Source: Desulfovibrio sp. (GTDB lineage: Bacteria; Desulfobacterota; Desulfovibrionia; Desulfovibrionales; Desulfovibrionaceae). Taken from it: a DNA stretch of 41,766 nt. A model generated the notes under the pieces. That model searched no databases and was not told where the DNA came from. It saw nothing but the letters and a program-made list of their open reading frames with translations. The stretch spans positions 1 through 41,766 of the forward strand of contig JAILPJ010000075.1 of NCBI GenBank assembly GCA_024699605.1, given 5' to 3'. Position numbers and translations under genes: made by a program. Shown piece by piece: positions 6,587 through 15,901 of the stretch; within the stretch, counting starts at the first letter, position 1; each line of letters begins with the position of its first letter.

Positions 6587-8950
6587 TCAGAGCATATTGA
6601 CGGGATCGAGATCGAGGCTCACACGCAAGATTTTGCATTTGGCCTGACTGAGGGATTGGGCATAGGCTGCACGAATGGCACCCCAGTCCTGGCTTTTCAA
6701 AAGACATTGAAAGCGCTTGCGGCCTCTGAGCATGGCAAGGGGGGAGGGACACGGTCCAAGGAGCTGAACGCCGCGTTCCTGACAGGCTTTGCCGAGCTCA
6801 TGGGCGAGCAGGCTGAGTTCATCGCGGGCTTTGTCTTCTTCCCGGGCATGCGAGAGACGGAGGAGGGCCAGACGCGAAAAGGGAGGATAATGGTATTTTT
6901 TGCGGCGTTCTATTTCTGTGGCGTAAAAACCTTCATAGTCGTTGGCCAGAAGGTATTTCCAGCAATAGTGCTCAAGATCTCGGGTCTGCAGGAGGACGCG
7001 TCCCGGAAGGCTTCCGCGTCCGGCGCGCCCAGCCGTCTGCAGGAGCAGCTGAAAGGTGCGCTCGCTTGCGCGGTAATCGGGGAGATTAAGCCCCATATCG
7101 GCATCAGCGGCAATGACGAGAGTCACTTTGGGAAAATGATGCCCTTTGGAGAGCATTTGGGTACCCACGAGCACTTGTGCTTCTTCGTGGGCAAAAGCGG
7201 TGAGAATGGCTTCCAACTGGCCTGGACGGCGTGTGGAATCCCGGTCAAGCCGCAGTACGTTCTGGCCAAGAACCGAGGAAAGCTCTTCTGAAAGGCGTTC
7301 AGTTCCCTGCCCCATGGGCAGAAAGGACGCTGAGCCACAGCTGCTGCAAGGAGAGGGAAATGGACGTGAGAAGCCGCAATAATGGCAGACGAGCCGGCCG
7401 CGTGACTTGTGGTAGGTGAGACCGATTTCACAGTCAGGACAGCGCTCGGTTTTGCCGCATTCCAGGCAGTACATATGCGGGGAGAAGCCGCGCCGATTGA
7501 TGAGAATGACCGCCTGTTCGCCCCGGGCGATGGTCGCTTGCAAAATTTCAAGGCTGTTGCGGGCCAAAAGCGGCACACTTTCAGAAAGTGACTTGCTCTC
7601 CCGTACATCCACCAGCTCAATGGGCGGAAGTTTTTGTCCTGAAATCCTGTCAGGCAGTCGCAGAATCTCCAGACGACCCGCATCTGCCGCATAATAGGTC
7701 CGAACATCGGGCGTGGCCGATCCCAAGAGCAGGAGCGCCCTGTGCTGCTGCGCTCTGAACCAGGCAATTTCCTTGGCGTGATAGCGTAAGCCATCTTCTT
7801 GCTTGAAAGAGGCGTCGTGTTCTTCGTCCAGGATGACCAAGCCGAGTTTTTCAACCGGTAAAAAGAGTGCTGAGCGAGTGCCGATGACAAGGCATGGGCC
7901 GTTTTTTTCCATGCTGCGCCAGGTACTTTCGCGCTGAGTAATAGACTGATAGCCGTGGTAGAAGACCACGGGTAGTTCCGGTGAGAGTGTGCGGGTATCG
8001 TTGAGGAGTTTGAAGGCCAGAGCGACTTCGGGAACCAAAAGGAAAACGCTTTGGCCGGCTTCAAGGCAGATTCTGGCCAGTGCCAGATAGACAGCGGTCT
8101 TGCCGCTGCCTGTGACTCCGAAGAGCAGGGCATTGGCTGCTTGGGCCTGATGCAGAAGTTTGCTGAGCGCGGCAACCGCTGCTTCTTGAGCTTGGGTGAG
8201 GGTAAAAGGCCGTTCGGCCGGTGGCAGAAGTTCACGACTTGTGCAGGAGAGCGCTTCTTCGTCGCTATCTACGGAAAGACGCAGATGACCGGCTTCACAG
8301 AGTTTTTTGATGGCTGCCGGAGCACCGCTGCCAAGGGCTGTGGCAAGCTGTTTGCGATTCTGCGGACCGTGATTGAAAAGATATTCTAAAATTTCAATCT
8401 GCACGGTGGCGTGCGGACGCACCGGCCAGGGAGGGTCACAGGCCAGATCGTAATTTTCCTCGTCACTGGCTGCTTGTTTTTTGGGGACAAGGGTGGCTTT
8501 GCCCTGCAAAAGTTCTGCCGCCCAAAGGGCGCGTTGCTTTTGGCTGGCCTGGGCAATGTCAGCCAGCTCTACGAGTCGTCTGCGGTTATTTTCTACAGTA
8601 TGCAGCACCAGGGAGAGATTGCGCAGGCCAAGAGGCAGAAAGCCGCGAGCGATCTGACCAAATTCCTCCCCCTGACGCCTGGCCATCTGCCCAATCAGTT
8701 CGAGCAGATCGCCCGTGAGAAAGGGCTGCAGCTCAAGGGGCCAGAGCACAGGTTTGACGGTGATCTTGGGGCTGAGCGTGTTGACCGTGTCTGCTTCGAC
8801 GATGATACCCGTTCGCCACGACTCTTTTTTGCGTCCCAAGGGCACAATGACGCGCAGACCCTTTTGCCAGAACGTGTCGGGGAAGACCTCAAGACTCTGG
8901 TAGGTCAAGACCGTATAGGGCGCACTGAGCAGGGCAATGTTTAGGAACAT
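6587..8950 (-). CDS. priA: Primosomal protein N' (replication-restart helicase PriA)
   Basis: PriA is a DNA-dependent 3'-5' helicase that recognises stalled forks and reloads the replisome. The 787-residue product has an N-terminal DNA-binding part, Walker A GVTGSGKT at about 278-285 and the DEEH box at 375-378. A zinc-binding insertion (paired cysteines from CLECGKTERCPDC to CSSCGS, about 480-530) lies between helicase lobes, and the usual C-terminal domain follows. The ATG at 8950 lies 5 bases after the glmM stop, so it is the last gene of the ftsH-to-priA run. No clear reverse-strand terminator follows. The protein is somewhat longer than the E. coli form. Confidence 0.95.
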   Translation of the reverse strand: MFLNIALLSAPYTVLTYQSLEVFPDTFWQKGLRVIVPLGRKKESWRTGIIVEADTVNTLSPKITVKPVLWPLELQPFLTGDLLELIGQMARRQGEEFGQIARGFLPLGLRNLSLVLHTVENNRRRLVELADIAQASQKQRALWAAELLQGKATLVPKKQAASDEENYDLACDPPWPVRPHATVQIEILEYLFNHGPQNRKQLATALGSGAPAAIKKLCEAGHLRLSVDSDEEALSCTSRELLPPAERPFTLTQAQEAAVAALSKLLHQAQAANALLFGVTGSGKTAVYLALARICLEAGQSVFLLVPEVALAFKLLNDTRTLSPELPVVFYHGYQSITQRESTWRSMEKNGPCLVIGTRSALFLPVEKLGLVILDEEHDASFKQEDGLRYHAKEIAWFRAQQHRALLLLGSATPDVRTYYAADAGRLEILRLPDRISGQKLPPIELVDVRESKSLSESVPLLARNSLEILQATIARGEQAVILINRRGFSPHMYCLECGKTERCPDCEIGLTYHKSRGRLVCHYCGFSRPFPSPCSSCGSASFLPMGQGTERLSEELSSVLGQNVLRLDRDSTRRPGQLEAILTAFAHEEAQVLVGTQMLSKGHHFPKVTLVIAADADMGLNLPDYRASERTFQLLLQTAGRAGRGSLPGRVLLQTRDLEHYCWKYLLANDYEGFYATEIERRKKYHYPPFSRLALLRLSHAREEDKARDELSLLAHELGKACQERGVQLLGPCPSPLAMLRGRKRFQCLLKSQDWGAIRAAYAQSLSQAKCKILRVSLDLDPVNML

Positions 8951-8955
8951 GGGCC

Positions 8956-10308
8956 TCAGCGGAGTTCTCTGGCCACGACCTCGCTGAGATCATCGGCATA
9001 CTGACTGACCAGGCTTTCGTTTTCTCCTTCCACCATGATCCGGCAGAGGGGTTCTGTGCCCGAATAGCGTAACAGGACTCGTCCGCGTTTGCCTAAGGCT
9101 TCTTCGATAGCGGCTATGGTTTCGCCGATGGCTGGCCGTTCCTCAAAGGGCAGACGCTTTTGGATCTGCACATTCACCAGTTTCTGGGGGAAGAGTGTCA
9201 GCAGGCTGGCCATTTTGGAGAGAGGCTGATCTTTTTCACGCATGATGCGAAGAATCTGCAAGGCAGCAAGCAGACCATCTCCTGTGGTGCTCAGATTGCG
9301 GAATATCAGATGTCCCGACTGTTCGCCGCCGAACATGGCGCCGTTTTGGCGCATGCATTCGACCACATAGCGGTCGCCAACCTTGGTGCGAATTAGTTGG
9401 CCGCCCTGTTCCTGCATGAAGATTTCTAGCGCCAAATTGCTCATCACTGTGGCCACGAGCATTTTCCCTGGGAGTTCCCCGCGTTTGAGCATGGCCTGAG
9501 CGCAAATGGCCATGAGTTGGTCGCCGTCGAGGATTTTGCCATGCTCGTCCACCACAATCAGTCGATCCGCATCGCCGTCAAGGGCCAGCCCAACATCGGC
9601 GCGCACTTCACGGACTTTGGCGGCAACGACCTTGGGATGGAGGGAACCACAGTGATCATTGATATTGGTGCCATTGGGGGTGGTGCCGATTCTGAAGACT
9701 TCAGCGCCCAATTCTTCCAGAGCCAGCGGCGCTACCTTGTAGGCTGCGCCATTGGCGCAGTCGACAACAATGCGCAGACCCTGCAGGGTCATGTGAGGCG
9801 GAAAACAGCTCTTGGTGTAGACGATATAGCGGCCACCGGCATCTTCGATCTTGGTGGCGCGGCCAATGGCGGCGGCTTCGGGGTAGGGCCATTCCATATC
9901 GTTGTTCAGCACCATCTCGGCAATTTCGTTTTCTGTCTCGTCGAGCAGTTTATAGCCCTCGGCGTCGAAAAACTTGATGCCATTGTCGTAGAAAGGATTA
10001 TGCGAGGCGGAAATCACGACACCAAGATCCGCACGCATATTGCGGGTCAGAAAGGAAATGGCTGGCGTTGGCAGTGGCCCTGTCATGATGACATGCATGC
10101 CCGCCGCACAGAGCCCGGCAGTTAAGGCCGATTCGAGCATATAACCTGAAAGCCGGGTATCTTTACCGATGACCACACGGTGGCCGTTTTCCCCCTGGCG
10201 AAAGCGGATGCCAGCGGCAATCCCAAGCCGCAGCGCAATATCTGCGGTCATGGGTTTCTTATTGACAGTGCCCCTGAGTCCATCGGTACCAAAAAAACGT
10301 TCTGCCAT
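8956..10308 (-). CDS. glmM: Phosphoglucosamine mutase
   Basis: GlmM converts glucosamine-6-phosphate to glucosamine-1-phosphate on the way to UDP-GlcNAc for peptidoglycan and LPS. The 450 residues match the family length. Visible motifs are FGTDGLRG (residues 6-13), the phosphoserine loop ISASHNP with catalytic S102, the metal site DGDADR near 243, the sugar-binding GEQSGH near 328 and the phosphate-binding RYSGTEP near 412. The start has AAGGAAAGG just upstream. It follows cdaA and ybbR in the order best known from Gram-positive bacteria, where CdaA, CdaR and GlmM form a c-di-AMP regulatory module. Confidence 0.96.
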   Translation of the reverse strand: MAERFFGTDGLRGTVNKKPMTADIALRLGIAAGIRFRQGENGHRVVIGKDTRLSGYMLESALTAGLCAAGMHVIMTGPLPTPAISFLTRNMRADLGVVISASHNPFYDNGIKFFDAEGYKLLDETENEIAEMVLNNDMEWPYPEAAAIGRATKIEDAGGRYIVYTKSCFPPHMTLQGLRIVVDCANGAAYKVAPLALEELGAEVFRIGTTPNGTNINDHCGSLHPKVVAAKVREVRADVGLALDGDADRLIVVDEHGKILDGDQLMAICAQAMLKRGELPGKMLVATVMSNLALEIFMQEQGGQLIRTKVGDRYVVECMRQNGAMFGGEQSGHLIFRNLSTTGDGLLAALQILRIMREKDQPLSKMASLLTLFPQKLVNVQIQKRLPFEERPAIGETIAAIEEALGKRGRVLLRYSGTEPLCRIMVEGENESLVSQYADDLSEVVARELR

Positions 10309-10362
10309 AGCCTTTCCTTCGTATTCTGCTGTTTGGGATGTAATGTTGTTGCTTTCCGCAGC

Positions 10363-11478
10363 CTATTTTTTTTGCTCGCGTTTCTCGCGTGGGGAGGGAA
10401 TCTGCTCTTTGGGGTGTGCCATATGCTTTTTGCGTTTGGGCTTTGTCTCGAGCTTTTTTTCCTCGTGTTGGTCGTGCGGCAAGGGTTGCGGATGGCGCAT
10501 TTCCTTGATCTGATCCCCTCTGAGGCGAGTGATAATGATCCACTCTTTGTCACTGCTGACTATTTCCATGCCTTCAGGCGGGGTAAAGTCCAGGCGTACA
10601 CGCCGGCTTTCATCTTCCTGCATGTCCGGGGGCAGAGCCGTGACACGTAAACTTTTCAGATATTCCGTATCGCGCTGTTTGTAGTCCGGTACTTTGAGAC
10701 GCAGGGTGACCTGATTGGGAGACATGGAGTAAAGACTGGCATCGGTGACCGCCAGGGTGATGTCATAGGCGCGGACCACTTCGACACGCTCACCCATGAC
10801 TTCGTAGCTGACGCGTACCGACGGCGGGGAGATGGTGACATGGGGATAGTCTTCCGTTGAGATTTCTACGGGAATGTCCTTGGCCACAATGCCTTTGCCC
10901 ATATCCGCGAGATCGACCCTAACGTCCAGGGGCAGACTTGCCAGTTGTTTGAGCTTGCGAATTTCGTTTTCCGGACCTTTAAAAACCACGGAATTTTGAG
11001 AGACCTTGTGGGCCACCACCAGCAGGTCGTTGTTGCTGCGGAATTGAACGTTGACGGGTACGCTGATGCTGTCAATGTATTCAGCGTGCAGACGGATTAA
11101 GGGAGGATCCATCTTTTGTATTTTGAAAGCCCGGTTTTGCGAGGGCGTGACAATTTTTTTCAACTCGTCGACCACGGAAAAGACATTGGTGCCCACCTTG
11201 AGGCTTGAGATGTCAATGGGCAGCGGAAAGCTCTCCGGTAATTTGTCGAGCAGGAGTTTTGGGCCTTTGACACGTTCCTTGACGGTATAGATGAGGCCAC
11301 TGGTCACATAGAGCTCTTTGGGCTGGCCTTGATAATTGATCAAAAGGGTAATCTCAACTTCTGAAGTGGCGTGATAGACCACAAAATACCACATGCTCAA
11401 GGCCAGGCAGAGCGCCACGCAAAAGAGCTTGGGGCGCGAGACGGAGAATTTTGTTCGTCCTGGATTAAAGAATTTCAT
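10363..11478 (-). CDS. YbbR-domain membrane-anchored protein (CdaR-like partner of CdaA)
   Basis: A single N-terminal membrane anchor (about residues 18-35) is followed by extracytoplasmic YbbR-type beta domains, visible as repeated segments such as PVNVQFRSNNDLLVVAHKVS and KDIPVEISTEDYPHVTI. A low-complexity, strongly basic tail rich in K, R, E and P ends the 371 residues. In other bacteria the YbbR protein (CdaR) binds and tunes the diadenylate cyclase CdaA. Here the start overlaps the cdaA stop by 14 bases, supporting a joint function. The charged tail beyond the YbbR repeats is unusual and would lie in the periplasm if the anchor has the usual orientation. Confidence 0.85.
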   Translation of the reverse strand: MKFFNPGRTKFSVSRPKLFCVALCLALSMWYFVVYHATSEVEITLLINYQGQPKELYVTSGLIYTVKERVKGPKLLLDKLPESFPLPIDISSLKVGTNVFSVVDELKKIVTPSQNRAFKIQKMDPPLIRLHAEYIDSISVPVNVQFRSNNDLLVVAHKVSQNSVVFKGPENEIRKLKQLASLPLDVRVDLADMGKGIVAKDIPVEISTEDYPHVTISPPSVRVSYEVMGERVEVVRAYDITLAVTDASLYSMSPNQVTLRLKVPDYKQRDTEYLKSLRVTALPPDMQEDESRRVRLDFTPPEGMEIVSSDKEWIIITRLRGDQIKEMRHPQPLPHDQHEEKKLETKPKRKKHMAHPKEQIPSPREKREQKK

Positions 11479-12193
11479 GCAAAATTTTCTCCAGAGCTGC
11501 GCCGTCGAGACTACGATTCAATTCTCCCCGCAAGGCCAAGGAAATTTCGCCCCGTTCTTCACTGACAACGAGCACGACAGCATCGCTGTCCAGGGTGATG
11601 CCGATCGCCGCACGGTGACGGGTGCCAAAATTCTGCCCCTTGGTTATGGCCAAGGGTAAAATGCAGCCGGCTGCGGCAATGCGTCCGCGACTGATGATCA
11701 CGGCTCCGTCGTGAAGAGGAGAGCCCACATAGAAGATATTCAGCAGAAGGCGGCGTGAAATCTCGGCATCAAGGCGCTGTCCTTCCTGATCAATGAGATC
11801 ACTCAGGGAAACAGAACGTTCAAAGACAATCAGCGCCCCGACACGCCGTCTGGCCATTTCCAGGCAGGCATCGATGATTTCCCTGCTCAATTCTTTGTTC
11901 AGCAGTTTCTTGCGGAAGTGGAACAAAGGGAAAATACCTATGTCTACAAGCGCCTTGCGGATATCAGGCTGAAAAATAACGATGATCAGAATAAAGAGGG
12001 AATCGAAAACGTGGGAGAGCAGCCAGGTGAGGGTATAGAGGCCAAAATATTCGGCAAAAGTATGCAGAATTTTTAGGCAGATCAGGCCGATGAGAACGGC
12101 TAGGGCTCGTGAGGTCCGTAAGCGCTGCAGAAGGTAGTAGAGAATCAGACTGACCGCAGCGATATCAATGGCGTGAATATAGTCGAAGTCCAT
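11465..12193 (-). CDS. cdaA: Diadenylate cyclase CdaA (c-di-AMP synthase)
   Basis: This enzyme makes cyclic di-AMP from two ATP at the inner face of the membrane. With the ATG at 12193 the product has 242 residues: three hydrophobic helices (about 8-22, 30-48 and 55-76), then a DAC domain with the catalytic DGA at 162-164 (GSPLHDGAVII) and RHR at 192-194 (GTRHRAAIG). The frame is open to 12415, but the extra 74 codons look non-coding and homologues begin close to the first helix. The ribosome site at 12193 is weak (CAGG), and ATG 12226 is an alternative. The 274 bases before it, after the folP stop, hold only a small CACAG/CTGTG hairpin (12384-12398). Confidence 0.9.
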   Translation of the reverse strand: MDFDYIHAIDIAAVSLILYYLLQRLRTSRALAVLIGLICLKILHTFAEYFGLYTLTWLLSHVFDSLFILIIVIFQPDIRKALVDIGIFPLFHFRKKLLNKELSREIIDACLEMARRRVGALIVFERSVSLSDLIDQEGQRLDAEISRRLLLNIFYVGSPLHDGAVIISRGRIAAAGCILPLAITKGQNFGTRHRAAIGITLDSDAVVLVVSEERGEISLALRGELNRSLDGAALEKILHEIL

Positions 12194-12467
12194 AAGCCTG
12201 AGTTCCCGTTCTCTGTATACGCCCATTTCACGCAGAAAAAAATTCCTGCCTCGACGTTCAGCAACAGCGCTTGAAGAAACCTGGCAAGAAAAATTGATCC
12301 TCGAAAATGTGCTCAGAAAGCTTGTTTTTTCAGCACAGAAGGCCGTGACAGATATTTTGATAGGATATGTTTGCGTTGGCGAACACAGAAAAACTGTGAA
12401 AATACAGCCTCTCACGTCTTGCAGAAAGAAAAAATGGCGAAACGGCGTTGGGACTTGCTGGGAAAAA

Positions 12468-13343
12468 TCACGGGACGTCAGAAGAGGACATTGGATCGTT
12501 CTGTGCTTTTTGTTGCATGGCCAGGGTCAAAAGCAGAGTGCGCCGTGTTTCGGCCACATGGTGCACCCGGTGCCAGAAAACTCCACGCTCCAAGAGGAGG
12601 GCGCAGGCTACTTGCGTGGGCAGGACGCGATCCTGCGTGGCGAGACCGAAAAGTTTTTGGAACAGGCTTTTCATGGAAAGGCCGACGAGCAGGGGGCGGC
12701 CGAAACTGAGAAAACGCGGAGCTGCCCTGAGCAGGGCCAGATTGTGCGAGAGATTTTTGCCAAAACCGATGCCCAGATCCAAGACGATGCGTTCTTCGGG
12801 CAGGCCGGCACGCACGAGGCGATTCATTTGCTCTGAGAAAAAACGGAGCTCTTCATCCACCACATCGCTGTAAACGGGATTGTCCTGCATCTCCCATGGC
12901 CGACCGCCTGAGTGCATGAGCACATAGCCGGGTTTCCAGCTCACCAGAACATCCAAAAGCTCCGGGTCCCAGCGGGCCGCAGAGATATCGTTGATGATGC
13001 TGCAGCCGCAGTCTAAGGCCATGGCCGCTGTTTTGGCGTGCCAGGTGTCCACCGAAAGGAAAGCGCCGCGGTTTTTGAGGCTCGTCAGAACAGGCAAAAG
13101 ACGGGCACGTTCGTCAGCAGGATTCAGCGCTTGGGCATAGGGACGTGAAGATTCAGCGCCAAGGTCAAGAATATGAGCCCCTTGGGCAATCAAGTCCAGC
13201 GCCCGACGTATGGCCTGCCGAGGCCTGGGGGTACGGGTTTGGGCATAAAAGGAATCGTCGGTACAGTTGACGATTCCCATGATGCCAAAGGCTGAGCCAA
13301 AGGCCGGCTGATAGCCTGCGGCCAGACGCCAGGCTGGTCTCAC
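12468..13343 (-). CDS. folP: Dihydropteroate synthase
   Basis: FolP condenses p-aminobenzoate with dihydropterin pyrophosphate for folate synthesis. TIM-barrel DHPS motifs are present in order: MGIVNCTDDSF (usually MGIxNVTPDSF), DLGAESSRPYA, SVDTWHAK, INDIS, LDLGIGFGKN, LVGLSMKS (usually LVGxSRKS) and the final RVHHV. The pterin-binding D, N and D residues, the lysine and the terminal R-V-H are kept. The Pro-to-Asp and Arg-to-Met changes in two loops are unusual. The ATG overlaps the ftsH stop by 4 bases, so the two are co-translated. It has 291 residues, of normal length. Confidence 0.9.
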   Translation of the reverse strand: MRPAWRLAAGYQPAFGSAFGIMGIVNCTDDSFYAQTRTPRPRQAIRRALDLIAQGAHILDLGAESSRPYAQALNPADERARLLPVLTSLKNRGAFLSVDTWHAKTAAMALDCGCSIINDISAARWDPELLDVLVSWKPGYVLMHSGGRPWEMQDNPVYSDVVDEELRFFSEQMNRLVRAGLPEERIVLDLGIGFGKNLSHNLALLRAAPRFLSFGRPLLVGLSMKSLFQKLFGLATQDRVLPTQVACALLLERGVFWHRVHHVAETRRTLLLTLAMQQKAQNDPMSSSDVP

Positions 13344-15280
13344 GCCTTTTTGTCCGTATCGTTTAGATGATGCTCGGTGTCAGCCTCAGTATTGTCTTTT
13401 TCCAGTAAGAACTCGTCCTCTTTGTTCTGAGACTTTGCTGGTTGAGCTGGCTCCTTTTCTGTTTCCAGGCTTTCCATAGTCGGCAGCGGTTTGTTTTCCA
13501 TCAAAAGGTCCAGCTCTTCGCCACTGATGGTTTCGCGTTCCAGCAGGGCTTCGGCGATGCGGTGCAGGATCTCAATATGTTCGCTGAGCAGCTCTTTGCA
13601 GTGAGCGTGGGCTTCATCGACAATTTTGCGGACTTCCACGTCCACCTGTCTTGCTGTTTCCTCGCTGAAATTCTTGTTTTGCACCCATTCGCGTCCGATA
13701 AAGACTTCTTCACCGGTCTCGCCAATGGAAAGTGTGCCGATGGCTTCACTCATGCCCCATTCGCAAACCATCTTGCGAGCGGTCTTGGTGACGCGCTCAA
13801 TATCGTTGGAGGCACCTGTGGTGACTTCGTCGAAGACGATTTCTTCAGCCACGCGGCCACCGAGAAGGACAATCAGGCTGTTTTTGAGCCATTTGCGCGA
13901 ATAGCCGTGACGGTCTTCGTCGGGCAGCTGCATCGTGATGCCCAGAGCTCTGCCGCGGGGAATAATGGTCACCTTGTGCACGGGATCTGTTCCGGGCAAA
14001 AGGCGGGCGGCCAAGGCATGACCTCCCTCGTGGTAGGCTGTGATGCGTTTTTCTTCATCAGAAAGAATCAGGCTTTTGCGTTCGCGCCCCATGAGAACCT
14101 TGTCTTTGGCGAATTCAAAGTCCTCCATGAGGAGCTTGTTCTGATTCTGTTTCGCGGCCTGCAATGCCGCTTCATTGACAAGGTTTTCCAGATCGGCGCC
14201 AGAAAAGCCTGGAGTGCCCTTGGCCAGAACGTCGAGATTGACGTTTTTGCCCAAGGGAGTCTTCTTGGTATGTACTTCCAGAATGCGTCGACGACCGCGT
14301 AAATCGGGGGTTGGGACAACGACCTGCCGGTCAAAGCGGCCGGGTCGCAGCAGAGCCGGGTCAAGGACATCGGGCCGGTTGGTGGCAGCGATGAGGATAA
14401 CGCCTTCATTACTTTCAAAACCATCCATTTCCACGAGCAGCTGATTGAGGGTCTGTTCGCGTTCATCATGCCCTCCACCGAGACCTGCGCCGCGTTTACG
14501 TCCCACAGCATCAATTTCGTCGATGAAGATCAGGCAGGGGGCATTTTTTTTGCCCTGCACGAAAAGGTCGCGTACACGGGAGGCGCCTACGCCCACAAAC
14601 ATTTCCACAAAATCAGAACCGGAAATCGAGAAGAAGGGGACCCCGGCTTCGCCGGCCACAGCCCGGGCCAGTAGGGTTTTGCCTGTGCCTGGAGGGCCGA
14701 TGAGCAGAACGCCTTTGGGAATACGTCCGCCAAGACGGGTGAATTTTTTGGGATTGGAGAGAAATTCCACGACTTCTGAGAGTTCTTCCTTGGCCTCGTC
14801 AACGCCTGCCACATCGGCAAAGGTGACTCGGTTGTTGTCACCGTCCTGATTGAGCATTCGCGCACGCGAACGACCAAAGCTCATGGCTTTGCCATTGCCA
14901 GTCTGCATCTGGCGCATAAAGAAAATCCAGACACCGACCAGAAGCAGCATGGGAAACCACGAAGCCAGAACAGAGACATACCACGACTGTTCCTCAGGCG
15001 GGTCTGCTTTGATTTCGACGTTTTTTTCTATGAGACGGTTCACGAGAGTCAGATCGCGAGGCGCATAGGCCTGAACTTCGCGATTGTCAGAGGTTTTGCC
15101 GATGAGGTTGGAGCCCTGTATGGTGACGCTGAGGAGTTGCCCCTCGTCGATACGGTTGAGGAAGTCAGTATACGAGATCCTGTTATGGCCTGACGGAGAC
15201 TGCTGGAACATATTGAAGAGCATGACCATGGCCAGAATAATGATTATCCAGAGAACAAAATTGCGACCCATTGGATTCAA
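13340..15280 (-). CDS. ftsH: ATP-dependent zinc metalloprotease FtsH
   Basis: This membrane-bound AAA+ protease degrades misfolded membrane proteins and regulators. The 646 residues contain two N-terminal membrane helices (about 6-24 and 106-122) flanking a periplasmic part. The AAA domain has Walker A GPPGTGKT at 195-202, Walker B LIFIDEID near 250 and the second region of homology ending RPGRFDR. The peptidase site is HEGGH at 417-421. The C-terminal tail is acidic. I choose TTG at 15280-15278 because AAGGGAGG (15287-15294) lies 6-7 bases before it. The upstream ATG at 15298 would place that ribosome site inside the coding sequence. Confidence 0.95.
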   Translation of the reverse strand: MNPMGRNFVLWIIIILAMVMLFNMFQQSPSGHNRISYTDFLNRIDEGQLLSVTIQGSNLIGKTSDNREVQAYAPRDLTLVNRLIEKNVEIKADPPEEQSWYVSVLASWFPMLLLVGVWIFFMRQMQTGNGKAMSFGRSRARMLNQDGDNNRVTFADVAGVDEAKEELSEVVEFLSNPKKFTRLGGRIPKGVLLIGPPGTGKTLLARAVAGEAGVPFFSISGSDFVEMFVGVGASRVRDLFVQGKKNAPCLIFIDEIDAVGRKRGAGLGGGHDEREQTLNQLLVEMDGFESNEGVILIAATNRPDVLDPALLRPGRFDRQVVVPTPDLRGRRRILEVHTKKTPLGKNVNLDVLAKGTPGFSGADLENLVNEAALQAAKQNQNKLLMEDFEFAKDKVLMGRERKSLILSDEEKRITAYHEGGHALAARLLPGTDPVHKVTIIPRGRALGITMQLPDEDRHGYSRKWLKNSLIVLLGGRVAEEIVFDEVTTGASNDIERVTKTARKMVCEWGMSEAIGTLSIGETGEEVFIGREWVQNKNFSEETARQVDVEVRKIVDEAHAHCKELLSEHIEILHRIAEALLERETISGEELDLLMENKPLPTMESLETEKEPAQPAKSQNKEDEFLLEKDNTEADTEHHLNDTDKKA

Positions 15281-15286
15281 CGCGAA

Positions 15287-15341
15287 CCTCCCTTGCATTC
15301 TGCATCTGCAGTAAATATACTACATAACGACAGCTTGGCAA
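15287..15341 (-). promoter_or_regulatory. ftsH operon promoter and ribosome site
   Basis: On the reverse strand TTGCCA (15341-15336) and TATATT (15319-15314) are 16 bases apart, each one base off consensus. The AAGGGAGG at 15294-15287 precedes the TTG start by 6 bases, giving a very short leader for the ftsH-folP-cdaA-ybbR-glmM-priA run. Confidence 0.7.
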
Positions 15342-15485
15342 TGCCTTTTGCCGGCGTAGCTGATAACATTTTTTTGCTGACACGCATGCCGGCCAAAGGC
15401 TTTATGAAAGCTTCTCGTGAGCGTTTTTTCCCTTGACAAAAGAGGGAAGATAATGTGATTGATTTTTTTGTTAGCGTCTAAAATC

Positions 15486-15579
15486 GGAGATGTTTCGTCA
15501 CCGGTGTGGCGCCCGGCCTTCAAAGCCGGCGGAAGGTTGAAAAATCTTCGGTAGGTTCGACCCCTATGCATCTCCGCCA
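15486..15579 (+). tRNA. selC: Selenocysteine tRNA (anticodon UCA)
   Basis: The gene folds as tRNA-Sec. An eight-pair acceptor stem (GGAGATGT with GCATCTCC, last pair G-U) flanks a long extra arm. The anticodon stem CCGGC/GCCGG holds the loop CTTCAAA with anticodon TCA. The T stem GTAGG/CCTAT holds TTCGACC. The discriminator is G15576 and the CCA is encoded (15577-15579). A TTGACA lies at 15433-15438, without a convincing -10. It implies that the organism inserts selenocysteine at UGA, as expected for Desulfovibrionaceae formate dehydrogenases and hydrogenases encoded elsewhere. No selA, selB or selD is in the window. Confidence 0.93.
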
Positions 15580-15901
15580 TTCAGAAGTTGCTTGATCGCA
15601 AAAGGAGCCTTAACGGTCTTCTTTTTTTTTGCCCATGCTCAGTTTGCCAGCTGTGCCATCCGTATCTTAAGAGCGGATAGTTCCGCCACAGCAGAACAGC
15701 AAGTCTTCCCTTGCAATTCCGTGTCCACGCTTTCTTTTTTATACTCAGTCTACACGAAGCTGGAATTCGTCTGTGCAGGGCAGTGGCAATACCGGACTGC
15801 AAGTGTAATAGTCTTTCTTTGGCACGGGAGGATGTCAAGAGAACATTCTTGATCTGTTTTCCCGCGTTTTGTTTGAGAAAGCACCTGAGTAAGGTTTGCG
15901 T
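15580..15901 (+). promoter_or_regulatory. Intergenic region between tRNA-Sec and the diguanylate cyclase
   Basis: I see no credible gene here. A T-run at 15622-15630 with a poorly paired stem may end the tRNA transcript. TATACT at 15740-15745 is a good -10 candidate for the downstream gene, but no clear -35 precedes it at the right spacing. TAAGG at 15889-15893 is the ribosome site of the next gene. Confidence 0.3.

Noticed and set aside
12194..12415. Longer CdaA starting at 12415
   Set aside because: The added residues are serine/cysteine-rich with no family similarity, and homologues start next to the first membrane helix.
15828..15843. Sigma-54 promoter (TGGCACG) before the diguanylate cyclase
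   Set aside because: The -24 half is good but no GC falls at the -12 position with the fixed spacing.
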